Shown here in pieces: positions 53,127 through 61,440 of a stretch of 64,000 nt of DNA. The position numbers and the translations under genes were made by a program. The notes under the pieces are model-generated. The model was not told the DNA's origin, did not search any database, and worked only from the letters and a program-made list of their open reading frames with translations. The first letter of the stretch is position 1; the number at the start of each line of letters is the position of its first letter. Origin of the DNA: UBA3206 sp964548855 (GTDB taxonomy: Bacteria > Bacillota_I > Bacilli_A > Acholeplasmatales > Anaeroplasmataceae); contig CAZJSR010000002.1 in assembly GCA_964548855.1 (NCBI GenBank), positions 66,365 to 130,364 of the forward strand, written 5' to 3'.

Positions 53127-55319
53127 ATGAGAAAAATTAGTAAAATTTTATTTCCAATTTCAATTTTGTTCTTAATTGCATCAGGTGTTTTGTTCATTTT
53201 AAGTGATCTATCACTTGCTCAACAAACAAAAGATATGGGATTATGCATTAAGGATTTTTTTGGTAAAAAAGATGTAGTTAATATCTGTTTATTTTCTGCT
53301 TTGATAGTATGTTTTATTATACTAGCTATATTTAAAGCAATTAATAGAAGAAAAGAAAAACAAACTCATGGTATTAATTTCTTTATTACAGTGTTTTTTG
53401 AAGCACTATTTTTGATGATTTTTAGAGATTTTATTGTTGATTTAGTTAAAACGAAAGATACACTATCTTTAATATCAGTAATTCTTTATGTAATTCATCT
53501 GATTTTAATTATTTTACTTGGATTTATTGCAGATAAAAAGACAGAAAAATCTATTTGTACTTATAGAAAACATTCACCTGGAATTTATCTATTTACTGCG
53601 CTTTTAATTGTAGCGTTCTTAGTAGTAGTCTTTATGGTAAAAGGCGGAGTAGAATTTGTTGGTACTTTAGTTAATGATACAATAAAATTCGTATTCGATT
53701 TTGATAAGACATGGAATGGTAAGGATGTTAGAAATGTTTTATTATTAACTGTTCTTTTTGTTTCATTCGTGGGAATTTTAATTTCAACAATAAGAAGAAA
53801 GAGAAATATTGTTTCTCCTTTATATTTGATATTTACAGTTCTTCTTGGATTGGTTTTAGCTTCTAATTATAATCATTTAGTTGAAACTATTAAATCATAT
53901 TTAAATGGTTCATCAGAACTTTTATATATTGTGTTTATTGTAGTTAGTGTATTTGTTATGGCTTATGGAGTTGTGGTAATTGTTCAATTTATTGAAGCAC
54001 TTGCTCAATTGTTTGATAATGATGAAACACCAAAAGTAACATATATTAATAAAGAAGAGTCTTCTAAAGTTAAATCTTTAATCGCTGAAATTGAAGACGA
54101 AGAAGATAATGATGATCCTGATGCTTATGATGACGAAGATGAAGAAGAGGAGGAAGACGACGAAGACGAGGAAGTTGTCTCAAGAAAAACTCTAGTTTTA
54201 TCTAATGAAGATGAAGAGGAAGAAGACGAGGAAGAAGACGAGGAAGAAATCGAAACTTCTCAAGAGGATGAATATGATGAATTCGCTGATGACGAAGATG
54301 ATGATTTAGAAGAAGAAGACGATGACGAAGATGATTTCTATGACGATGACGAAGATGATGAAGACGAAGAAGAGGAAGATGATGACTCTGATGCACGTGA
54401 ATTATTACAACGTCGTAGAGAAGAGATAAGAAGAAGAATTCTTGCTGCTCGTGCTAACGCAACGGATGATGAAGACGAAGATGAAGAAGAAATCGTTGAA
54501 GAAGATGTAGAAGATGATGAAATCTATGAAGAAGAAATCGTTGAAGAAGACGTAGAAGATGATGAAATCTATGAAGAAGAAATCATTGAGGAAGATGTAG
54601 AAGATGACGATGAAATCTACGAAGACGATGATGAGTATGAATATGATGAAGAAGACGAAGATGATTCTTCAGATGCATATGAAGAATCAGTAATGTATGA
54701 TGATGAAATAGAAGAAGATGAAGAGGAAGACGACGATGAAGAAGAGGAATATGATGAAGAAGACGATGAGAACGACGAAGAATCATTAACAAGTAGACGT
54801 GAATATATACGTCAAAGAGCTCTACTTCGTAATAGTGAAGAAGATAATGAAGACGAAGAAAAACCTAAATTCACTGCTATTAAATCTAAACCTCTTTCAG
54901 ATAAACTTGTAACAGTTTTAGATGAAGATAAGAAGGAACGTTATAATGTTATTAGAAATGAACTACAAAGTTATAAACAAGTTAGAGAACGTTTATCAAG
55001 TAAAGGTGATTCATATCGTTTCCATGGTTCTTTAATTGCTAAAATGACTGTTTCTGGTAAAACATTAAGACTTCATTTAGCTTTAAATCCAATTGATTTT
55101 GAAGGTTCAAAATATAATTACCAAGATTTATCTTCTAAGAGTAAATTTGTGTATGTTCCAATGACAATTAAACTTACAAGTAAGCGTAGCGTCAAATATG
55201 CATTAGAATTAATTGAAATGTTAGCACAAACATTTAATCTTGTTAAGAATCCAAAATATAAAGAACAAGATTATATGGGTCAACTTGAGGTTGATTACGC
55301 AACAAAATTAGAAGAATAA
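53127..55319 (+). CDS. Membrane protein with long Asp/Glu-rich region
   Basis: 730 residues in three parts. Residues 1-300 carry about eight hydrophobic helices with basic loops. Residues 320-575 are almost wholly Asp and Glu with scattered basic islands (LLQRRREEIRRRILAARA, TSRREYIRQRALLRN); this part includes three copies of a 15-residue EEIVEEDVEDDEIYE-like unit (bases 54484-54620). The C-terminal 140 residues form a folded-looking domain (ELQSYKQVRERLSSKGDSYR, GKTLRLHLALNP) that I recall from several uncharacterised Firmicutes proteins. The acidic part could bind cations, basic proteins or ribosomes. I chose ATG 53127 by its upstream GAGAGG; the frame reaches back to 53100. Function unknown. 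Confidence 0.8.
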   Translation: MRKISKILFPISILFLIASGVLFILSDLSLAQQTKDMGLCIKDFFGKKDVVNICLFSALIVCFIILAIFKAINRRKEKQTHGINFFITVFFEALFLMIFRDFIVDLVKTKDTLSLISVILYVIHLILIILLGFIADKKTEKSICTYRKHSPGIYLFTALLIVAFLVVVFMVKGGVEFVGTLVNDTIKFVFDFDKTWNGKDVRNVLLLTVLFVSFVGILISTIRRKRNIVSPLYLIFTVLLGLVLASNYNHLVETIKSYLNGSSELLYIVFIVVSVFVMAYGVVVIVQFIEALAQLFDNDETPKVTYINKEESSKVKSLIAEIEDEEDNDDPDAYDDEDEEEEEDDEDEEVVSRKTLVLSNEDEEEEDEEEDEEEIETSQEDEYDEFADDEDDDLEEEDDDEDDFYDDDEDDEDEEEEDDDSDARELLQRRREEIRRRILAARANATDDEDEDEEEIVEEDVEDDEIYEEEIVEEDVEDDEIYEEEIIEEDVEDDDEIYEDDDEYEYDEEDEDDSSDAYEESVMYDDEIEEDEEEDDDEEEEYDEEDDENDEESLTSRREYIRQRALLRNSEEDNEDEEKPKFTAIKSKPLSDKLVTVLDEDKKERYNVIRNELQSYKQVRERLSSKGDSYRFHGSLIAKMTVSGKTLRLHLALNPIDFEGSKYNYQDLSSKSKFVYVPMTIKLTSKRSVKYALELIEMLAQTFNLVKNPKYKEQDYMGQLEVDYATKLEE

Positions 55320-55333
55320 TACTAAACAACAAC

Positions 55334-55362
55334 AAGAGGTGAAGAAATTCACCTCTTTTATT
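55334..55362 (+). terminator. Terminator after the acidic membrane protein
   Basis: AAGAGGTGAA (55334-55343), GAAA, TTCACCTCTT (55348-55357), TTA. Confidence 0.9.
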
Positions 55363-55381
55363 AGATTATTTATATATGTTG

Positions 55382-55390
55382 TGTTATAAT
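55382..55390 (+). promoter_or_regulatory. Extended -10 promoter of the hprK operon
   Basis: TG-T-TATAAT at 55382-55390, 26 bases before ATG 55416. Confidence 0.6.
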
Positions 55391-55415
55391 TTTATCGTAA
55401 TTGTGAGGAAATATT

Positions 55416-55982
55416 ATGAAAGAAAATAATAATGATAATATAGATAAAAAAAATAATGATGAAAATGAAAAAACTAATGCGGAAGATATTAATATAAATG
55501 ATATTATGGAAAAAGACGTCTTAACAACTGATGAAACATTAAGACTACAAGAATATTTTAAGGAAATTTTATGTAATAATAAAACAAGTTTGTTTTTTAG
55601 ATTTAAAAGAGCTTTTTGTACGTATTCAATGAAAATTTTTACTTTTTTTGTTACATATATTTTATGTTTTGATATACTTTATTCTACCATTTCTTATAAA
55701 AAATGGTATTATGTTTTAATATATACTGGTGGATTAAGTATTTTAAGTGTAGTTGTTCAAGCAATACTTAAAAGATTTAGAAAATTATTATTTAATCCGA
55801 TATTATATTTTTGTTTTAAATCATTGATAATGTTATTATTAATGGTTTTGTTTAATATGAATTTTGATTTTTTTGTTTTTAATAAAGTAATTAATTTGAT
55901 AATTTTTTATATATTAAGTGTAGGATTATCACTTGTTTTTAATTATTTTATATTAAAGTATAGATTTTCTAGGAGGAGATAA
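55416..55982 (+). CDS. Hypothetical membrane protein, four TM
   Basis: 188 residues. A hydrophilic N-terminus of about 65 residues, rich in Asn, Asp and Lys, precedes four hydrophobic helices between about 72 and 183. No family recognised. It starts the operon and ends one base before hprK, with the hprK RBS (AGGAGG) inside its final codons. Confidence 0.7.
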   Translation: MKENNNDNIDKKNNDENEKTNAEDININDIMEKDVLTTDETLRLQEYFKEILCNNKTSLFFRFKRAFCTYSMKIFTFFVTYILCFDILYSTISYKKWYYVLIYTGGLSILSVVVQAILKRFRKLLFNPILYFCFKSLIMLLLMVLFNMNFDFFVFNKVINLIIFYILSVGLSLVFNYFILKYRFSRRR

Positions 55983-55983
55983 A

Positions 55984-56922
55984 ATGTCAAAATATGAACT
56001 TAAGAAATTAATTAGTGATTTAAATTTAAAAGTACTAGCTGGTGAAGAGGGAATTAATATTGAGTTAGAAGATGAAAATGTAACAAGACCTGGTATGGAA
56101 CTTGCTGGATTTTTCGATTTTTATGAACCAAAACGTGTTTTACTAATAGGTTCTAAAGAGTCTTGTTTTTTAAAACAATTACCCTTAGAAATTGCAAAAT
56201 CTAGAGTTAAATACTTATTTATGCAACAACCACCTTGTATTGTTGTTTCTAAAAATGTTGAGCTTCCTGATTTCTTTTTAGATTATGCAAATCAATATAA
56301 AATATGTGTTTGTAAGAGTGAACTTAGAACTACAGCGTTAAATAGTAAAATATATAGTTATCTACAAGCAGCTTTATCACCTAGAAAGACAGTACATGGA
56401 GTTTTAATGGATATTAATGGAATGGGTACATTAATTCTTGGAAAAAGTGGTATTGGTAAGAGTGAAACAGCTTTAGAACTAATTAAAAGAGGGCATCAAT
56501 TAATAAGTGATGATAGGGTAGATATTTACGAGCGTGAACAAGGATATATCGTAGGAGAATCTCCTGAAATTCTTGAACGTTATATTGAAATAAGAGGTAT
56601 TGGTATCGTTGATGTTGTTAAGATGTTTGGTGCTGGTGCATTTAGAAAGAGTAAGAGAATTCAACTTGTAGTAGAACTTGAAAATTGGGAACCTGGAAAA
56701 TATTATGATAGATTAGGGCTTACTAATAATACTATTAAATATTTTGATAGTGATATTGTACATGTAGTTATTCCTGTACTTCCAGGGCGTAACCTTGCAC
56801 TTTTAGTTGAAAGTGCAGCTTTAAATGAAAAACTTAAGATATTTGGTTATAATTCTGCACTAGAATTTACAACAAATATTAATAACTTAGCTAAGAGAGG
56901 AGAAAAAAATGGTGATAAATAG
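55984..56922 (+). CDS. hprK: HPr kinase/phosphorylase
   Basis: 312 residues. Walker A is GKSGIGKSE, the catalytic Asp pair lies in LISDDRVDI, and the signature ERYIEIRGIGIVDV precedes the C-terminal helix. HprK phosphorylates and dephosphorylates Ser46 of HPr and so sets carbon catabolite control through CcpA. The order hprK-lgt-ppaX matches B. subtilis. It overlaps the next gene by 14 bases. Confidence 0.96.
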   Translation: MSKYELKKLISDLNLKVLAGEEGINIELEDENVTRPGMELAGFFDFYEPKRVLLIGSKESCFLKQLPLEIAKSRVKYLFMQQPPCIVVSKNVELPDFFLDYANQYKICVCKSELRTTALNSKIYSYLQAALSPRKTVHGVLMDINGMGTLILGKSGIGKSETALELIKRGHQLISDDRVDIYEREQGYIVGESPEILERYIEIRGIGIVDVVKMFGAGAFRKSKRIQLVVELENWEPGKYYDRLGLTNNTIKYFDSDIVHVVIPVLPGRNLALLVESAALNEKLKIFGYNSALEFTTNINNLAKRGEKNGDK

Positions 56923-58393
56923 TATTGATCCAGTAGCTTTTTTAGGAATTAGATGGTATGCGATATTTATTTTAATTGGAATAATTATTGCGGTATATAT
57001 GGGAATTAGAGAAGGAAAAAAATTAGGAATATATTCAGATTTTATATATTGGGGTGTTATATTTTGTGTTCCACTTTCTATTATAGGTGCTAGAGTTTGG
57101 TATGTTTTATTCAATCTTAAGGATTTTGATTCATTCGCTGAAATGATAGGCTTTAAGAATGGTGGATTTGAATTATCAGGACTTGCAATTCAGGGTGGGG
57201 TAATGGTAGCGATAGTATTTGTGTATTTTTGGTCTAAGAAAAAAAATATCAAAATTTATCGCGTATTTGATATTTTAGCTCCAGGTCTATTTGTTGGTCA
57301 AATTTTAGGTAGATGGGGAAATTTCTTTAATCAAGAACTTTATGGACCAGTAGTTGAAAATGTTAGTTTATTTAAAAAGTTATTACCATCATTTATTACT
57401 GAAAACATGTTTATAAATGGTTATTATAGACATCCTACTTTTTTATATGAATCATTACTAAATTTGTGTGGATTAATTGTTATTTTGGTATGTCGTAGAA
57501 AGTTTAAGAAAATGCAATCAGGTGATACTTTAGGATTTTATCTTTTTTGGTATGGTTCTGTAAGGATTTTTACTGAAGTTTTAAGAATGAGCGGACAAAA
57601 AGGTGATCCAATGATGTTAGGTCCTATTCCTGTTAGTATTTTAGTAAGTGTTCTATTTATTATTGCAGGTATTACATTCTTAGTTTTAAAGAGGTTTTTT
57701 GGCCCTAAAGAATATTATCAAGATATTTTAGAAGAAGTTAAATCTGAAAAAGTAGATTGTATATTATTTGACCTTGATGGTACATTATTAAATACACAAC
57801 CACTAATTAATGCGTCTTTTATATATACTTTTTCTCATTATTTTCCGGAACACGAACTTACTGATGAAGAACTTGAGAGTTTTTTTGGCCCTACTTTAAA
57901 ATATACATTTAGTAGATTTTGTGATGATGAGGAAAAAATTAGTGAAATGATTGAGTATTATAGAGCTTTTAATAAAGCTAATCATGATAGTTATGTCAAA
58001 CCTTTTGATGGATGTAAAGATGTTATAAGATTACTTCATAAAAAAGGCTATAAACTAGGTATTGTTTCTTCTAAAAAGAAAGAAGTAGTTTTAATGGGAA
58101 CAAATCTAGCAAAGATAACAGATTATTTTGATGTGATAATTACAGAAGATGATGTTAATGTAGCAAAACCTTCTCCTGAGGGAATAAATAAAGCTTTAGA
58201 AATTATTTTTAACGGTCAAGAATGTCGTGCTATATATGTTGGTGATCATCCAAATGATATTAAAGCTGGAAAGAATGCTTCCGTTAAAACATGTGCAGCA
58301 ATGTATTCAAAAAAAGCAGATGAATTAGAAGAGGAAAATCCTGATTATATGATTTATAGTTTAAATGATATAATAAAGATACTTAATGAATAA
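56909..58393 (+). CDS. lgt-ppaX: Fusion of prolipoprotein diacylglyceryl transferase and PpaX-type HAD phosphatase
   Basis: 494 residues in one uninterrupted frame. Residues 1-270 are Lgt: seven membrane helices, with GARVWYV, GRWGNFFNQE, RHPTFLYES and GSVRIFTEVLRM. It attaches diacylglycerol to lipobox Cys. After a short linker (FGPKEYYQDILEEVKSEK), residues 285-494 are a HAD phosphatase: FDLDGTLLNT (motif I), IVSSKKK (motif II), KPSPEG (motif III) and YVGDHPNDIKAG (motif IV). In B. subtilis the next gene after hprK and lgt is ppaX, which hydrolyses pyrophosphate made by HprK. The fusion therefore joins neighbours of a conserved operon and anchors PpaX at the membrane. Confidence 0.93.
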   Translation: MVINSIDPVAFLGIRWYAIFILIGIIIAVYMGIREGKKLGIYSDFIYWGVIFCVPLSIIGARVWYVLFNLKDFDSFAEMIGFKNGGFELSGLAIQGGVMVAIVFVYFWSKKKNIKIYRVFDILAPGLFVGQILGRWGNFFNQELYGPVVENVSLFKKLLPSFITENMFINGYYRHPTFLYESLLNLCGLIVILVCRRKFKKMQSGDTLGFYLFWYGSVRIFTEVLRMSGQKGDPMMLGPIPVSILVSVLFIIAGITFLVLKRFFGPKEYYQDILEEVKSEKVDCILFDLDGTLLNTQPLINASFIYTFSHYFPEHELTDEELESFFGPTLKYTFSRFCDDEEKISEMIEYYRAFNKANHDSYVKPFDGCKDVIRLLHKKGYKLGIVSSKKKEVVLMGTNLAKITDYFDVIITEDDVNVAKPSPEGINKALEIIFNGQECRAIYVGDHPNDIKAGKNASVKTCAAMYSKKADELEEENPDYMIYSLNDIIKILNE

Positions 58394-58403
58394 GAGGTGT
58401 GTT

Positions 58404-59333
58404 ATGTCATTTTCACATGAAATAAAAGATGAGTTATGTCAATTGCCTTTAACAGATACTTTATCACAAATGAGTGAATTAGAGGCCTTAGTTCGCCTTT
58501 CAAGTGAGGTCGTGTTGTCTATAGGTAGTATATCTGTTAGTTTTCAAACGGCGAATGCTCAAATTGGAAGAAGATTTTTAACATTACTTAAAAATTATAT
58601 TAAATGTGATGTAACTTTAGTTAGCAAAAAAGAAAATAAATTGAATCATATGAATATGTATTATGTTAATATTGATTCAATGGCAGATGCGTTAATAGAG
58701 GAATTTGCGTTGTTAACAGAAAGTAAGAATAAAGAAGAAATATTAAGTAGTGTTGAGACAAAATCAGCATATTTAAGAGGTGCTTTTTTAGCAAAAGGTT
58801 CAGTTAATTCTCCAAAGAATTCAAATTATCATTTAGAAATATATACAAGTAGTGAAGTAGATGCAGTTTTTATTCAAGCTATTATGAATAGTTTTGATTT
58901 AAATGCCAAGATAACTAAAAGAAGAGATAATTTAGTTATTTATCTTAAAGAAATTCAAGCGATAAAAGATTTTTTAAGAATTATTGGCGTCAGTAGTGGT
59001 GTATTTAAGATAGAAGAAGCTCAAATTGAAAGAGAAGTTAGTGCGAATATTAAACGTCAAATGAATATTGATGAAGCTAATGATCAAAAAACATTAAGCG
59101 CTGCTAAAGAACAAATAAAGAATATAAGAATTGTTGAATATAATTATCCACTTGAAGAAATTGATGGTAAGATATTATTAATTATGAAAGTAAGAAAACA
59201 AAATCCTGAAGCTTCTTTAAATGAATTAATTGATATTCTTCATAATGAATATGATGAAAATATTACAAAATCAGGACTCAATCATCGTTTTAGAAAAATT
59301 AAAGAATTAGCTTTAAAAATAGAAGAAGAATAA
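58404..59333 (+). CDS. whiA: DNA-binding protein WhiA
   Basis: 309 residues. SFSHEIKDELCQLP is the typical start. The N-terminal half is a LAGLIDADG-like fold without nuclease residues (GAFLAKGSVNSP). The C-terminal helix-turn-helix is seen in NPEASLNELIDIL and SGLNHRFRKI. WhiA influences cell division and chromosome segregation in Bacilli and sporulation in Streptomyces. I chose ATG 58404, directly behind AAGAGGTG; the frame extends to an ATG at 58386 without an RBS. Confidence 0.95.
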   Translation: MSFSHEIKDELCQLPLTDTLSQMSELEALVRLSSEVVLSIGSISVSFQTANAQIGRRFLTLLKNYIKCDVTLVSKKENKLNHMNMYYVNIDSMADALIEEFALLTESKNKEEILSSVETKSAYLRGAFLAKGSVNSPKNSNYHLEIYTSSEVDAVFIQAIMNSFDLNAKITKRRDNLVIYLKEIQAIKDFLRIIGVSSGVFKIEEAQIEREVSANIKRQMNIDEANDQKTLSAAKEQIKNIRIVEYNYPLEEIDGKILLIMKVRKQNPEASLNELIDILHNEYDENITKSGLNHRFRKIKELALKIEEE

Positions 59334-59349
59334 AAAATGGCAAGTAATA

Positions 59350-59434
59350 TAAAATAGACCCTATAATAAAATAGACCCTACAAAGTAGAATCTACACCTT
59401 TTTTTGATGTGTCTACTTTATAGGGTCTATTTTA
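59350..59434. repeat. Tandem direct repeat with matching inverted arm
   Basis: TAAAATAGACCCTATA (59350-59365) and TAAAATAGACCCTACA (59367-59382) are adjacent near-identical copies. TATAGGGTCTATTTTA (59419-59434) is the exact reverse complement of the first. The second copy pairs with it through an extended stem that also includes AAAGTAGA with TCTACTTT. Between convergent whiA and a YuzA-like gene it can act as a bidirectional terminator. The doubled arm suggests a short transposon end or MITE remnant. Confidence 0.6.
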
Positions 59435-59451
59435 ATGAGTTAGACATTTTT

Positions 59452-59658
59452 CTATTCTATTTTGTAGCCGTTTCTTACAAAGAATAATCCTATATTAAAT
59501 AAAGCACAAATACCGATTATTATATAAATTATTTTTGTAATAATGCTACCTTCTTGAAAAAAGAATGTTACTAAGTTGAAATCTAATAGACCTATTAATG
59601 CCCAGTTAATACCACCAATGATGGTAAGTACTAACGCTATTTTTTGTACTATAAGCAT
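59452..59658 (-). CDS. DUF378/YuzA family membrane protein
   Basis: 68 residues with two membrane helices. IGGINWALIGLLDFNLV after the first helix is the DUF378 signature, and IIYIIIGICALFNI is the second helix. Function unknown across the family. A GGTGGTG RBS precedes the start on the minus strand. Confidence 0.88.
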   Translation of the reverse strand: MLIVQKIALVLTIIGGINWALIGLLDFNLVTFFFQEGSIITKIIYIIIGICALFNIGLFFVRNGYKIE

Positions 59659-59757
59659 TTATAATCACCACCACTTATATTATTTTAAATTTTATAAATT
59701 TTATGCATATTTAATTTTATTAGTACATAAGTTTAAGTAGAATTAGAGGGTGAAAAT

Positions 59758-60717
59758 ATGAAGAAATTATTTTCTTTAGTGTTTATGTTGTTGTGTCTTG
59801 TATCGTGTAAAGATAAGAAATCGAGTGAAGATATTGTAAATAGTATTTGTGAAACTGTTTTAAATTGTGATAGCTATAAATCTGTCGCAACGTTAAAAAA
59901 TAATAGTGATAATGGTAATGTGTTTAATATAGAAACGTTATATATGAAAGGTGGATATTATAAAGTTACCTACAATAATTCTACTAACAGTACTAAACAA
60001 ATTATTTTAAAGAATAATGATGGTGTTTTTGCGCTTACACCTTCGATATCAAAACAATTTAAATTTGAATCATTATGGCCAGATAATGGATCGCATATTT
60101 ACATGCCTACTTCTATAATAAATGATTATAAAAAAGATGAGAATAGAGAAGTATTAGAAGAAAATGGAAATTTGATTTTGAGCTCCGCTATTTCACATAA
60201 GACACATGATAATTATAAATATCAACATATTGTAGTTAATCCTAAAAAAAATGCGATATGCGAAGTAAATTATTATGATGATAATAAAAATATAGTATGT
60301 ACTGTAAATTATGATAGTATAACGTTTAATTTAAATCTTTCAGTAGCGGATTTTAATCCATCTAATGTTATTAATGTTGAAATAGATTCAACAGGAGAAG
60401 GTAGCGTAGCGAAAATTGATGGAAATATTGAAGTTGGTTATATAATTGAAGGATCTAAACTTATTTCTAATAATGATTCGATCTTCGTATATCAAGGACA
60501 GCTTAATTATACAATCGCTGTATCTGATATTATATCTGATGATTATTTAGGAGTTAGTAGGATTTATAATGATTTTCTTTTAAGTAACAAAGGATTAATT
60601 TTTAAAAATGAGAATAGTATGACGCTTTTATATCAAAATAAGGAAATTCAAGTTTTATCTAGCGATATATCTGATGCTGAAATTATTAATATATTCAATT
60701 CAATCTCATTTATTTGA
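59758..60717 (+). CDS. Lipoprotein, LolA-like fold suspected
   Basis: 319 residues with a lipoprotein signal (lipobox LVSC, Cys at about 17). The mature part has alternating beta strands with YMKGGYYKVTYNN and IVVNPKKNAICEVNYYD patterns, resembling the LolA/YdcC-like lipoproteins of Firmicutes. In Clostridioides difficile a LolA-like lipoprotein, GerS, is needed for CwlD activity, so a link to the CwlD in this window is conceivable. The fold call is from pattern only and uncertain. Own RBS (GAGGGTG) and terminator. Confidence 0.6.
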   Translation: MKKLFSLVFMLLCLVSCKDKKSSEDIVNSICETVLNCDSYKSVATLKNNSDNGNVFNIETLYMKGGYYKVTYNNSTNSTKQIILKNNDGVFALTPSISKQFKFESLWPDNGSHIYMPTSIINDYKKDENREVLEENGNLILSSAISHKTHDNYKYQHIVVNPKKNAICEVNYYDDNKNIVCTVNYDSITFNLNLSVADFNPSNVINVEIDSTGEGSVAKIDGNIEVGYIIEGSKLISNNDSIFVYQGQLNYTIAVSDIISDDYLGVSRIYNDFLLSNKGLIFKNENSMTLLYQNKEIQVLSSDISDAEIINIFNSISFI

Positions 60718-60738
60718 CCTCATAGAAGGTCTTTTTAT
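60716..60738 (+). terminator. Terminator of the lipoprotein gene
   Basis: GACCT (60716-60720), CATAGA, AGGTC (60727-60731), TTTTT; it overlaps the stop codon. Confidence 0.75.
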
Positions 60739-60748
60739 TTATAATTCC

Positions 60749-60777
60749 TTGATAATTCTAAAATATTCATATATAAT
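60749..60777 (+). promoter_or_regulatory. Promoter of the single-TM protein gene
   Basis: TTGATA (60749-60754), 17-base spacer, TATAAT (60772-60777). Confidence 0.75.
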
Positions 60778-60808
60778 ATAAAAGTATATTTATAAGGAGC
60801 TGACTTAA

Positions 60809-61396
60809 ATGGCAAGAAATGTAAAAAAAGTAAAAATACAAAGAAAACGTAGTAAGAAATTTTGGGCAATATTATGGAGCTCTATCGTTGGTGGTGTTAT
60901 ATTACTAGCAACAGCTATTACTTTAATTTGCGTTTTTGTATTAAATAAAGATGAAGAAACATATCAACACTTTGATTCCATAAAATCAAATGCCTCAATT
61001 TCATATGATTCTTTATTAGATACAGTAAATGAAGATAGATATGAACATTTATTTATTTATTACTGGGATACTTCTTTAGATCCTGAAAATAATAAAACAG
61101 ATAAAGAAAAAGAAGAAAAGGTAATTAGTTTATATAATGCTGTAGAAGCATATAATTTATTAAATAAAGAAGAAACTGTTGCGTTCTTCTTACTTGAAAC
61201 AACTACTACACCAGGTTCTTCTGCTTTAACAGATGAAACATTAGGTAATATTGAAACATCTAATCAATTAGTTTATATGTATGGTGGTCAATTAAAAGAT
61301 TATGAGTATGGAAATACTAAGGGTGACGATATGTCAGGAGATAGTGTTTCAGAATTAACATCTGCGATTGCGTTTGTTAGAAATTTATCAAAGTAA
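60809..61396 (+). CDS. Single-pass membrane protein of unknown function
   Basis: 195 residues. A very basic N-terminus (ARNVKKVKIQRKRSKK) is followed by one helix (about 19-46) and an acidic extracytoplasmic domain of about 145 residues containing HLFIYYWDTSLDPENN and a Thr-rich LLETTTTPG. The FIYYWDTS segment faintly recalls thioredoxin-like lipid-side proteins, but no CxxC is present. Function unknown. AAGGAG RBS. Confidence 0.7.
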   Translation: MARNVKKVKIQRKRSKKFWAILWSSIVGGVILLATAITLICVFVLNKDEETYQHFDSIKSNASISYDSLLDTVNEDRYEHLFIYYWDTSLDPENNKTDKEKEEKVISLYNAVEAYNLLNKEETVAFFLLETTTTPGSSALTDETLGNIETSNQLVYMYGGQLKDYEYGNTKGDDMSGDSVSELTSAIAFVRNLSK

Positions 61397-61399
61397 TAT

Positions 61400-61420
61400 A
61401 AGGCGTCTTTGGCGCCTTTT
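61400..61420 (+). terminator. Terminator before tex
   Basis: AAGGCG (61400-61405) with CGCCTT (61413-61418), then TT. Confidence 0.75.
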
Positions 61421-61440
61421 AAGTTATAGGAGATGATAAT

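Noticed and set aside
54202..54792. Two minus-strand frames rich in His, Leu and Arg
   Set aside because: They are complements of the GAA/GAT repeats in the acidic membrane protein and have no initiation signals.
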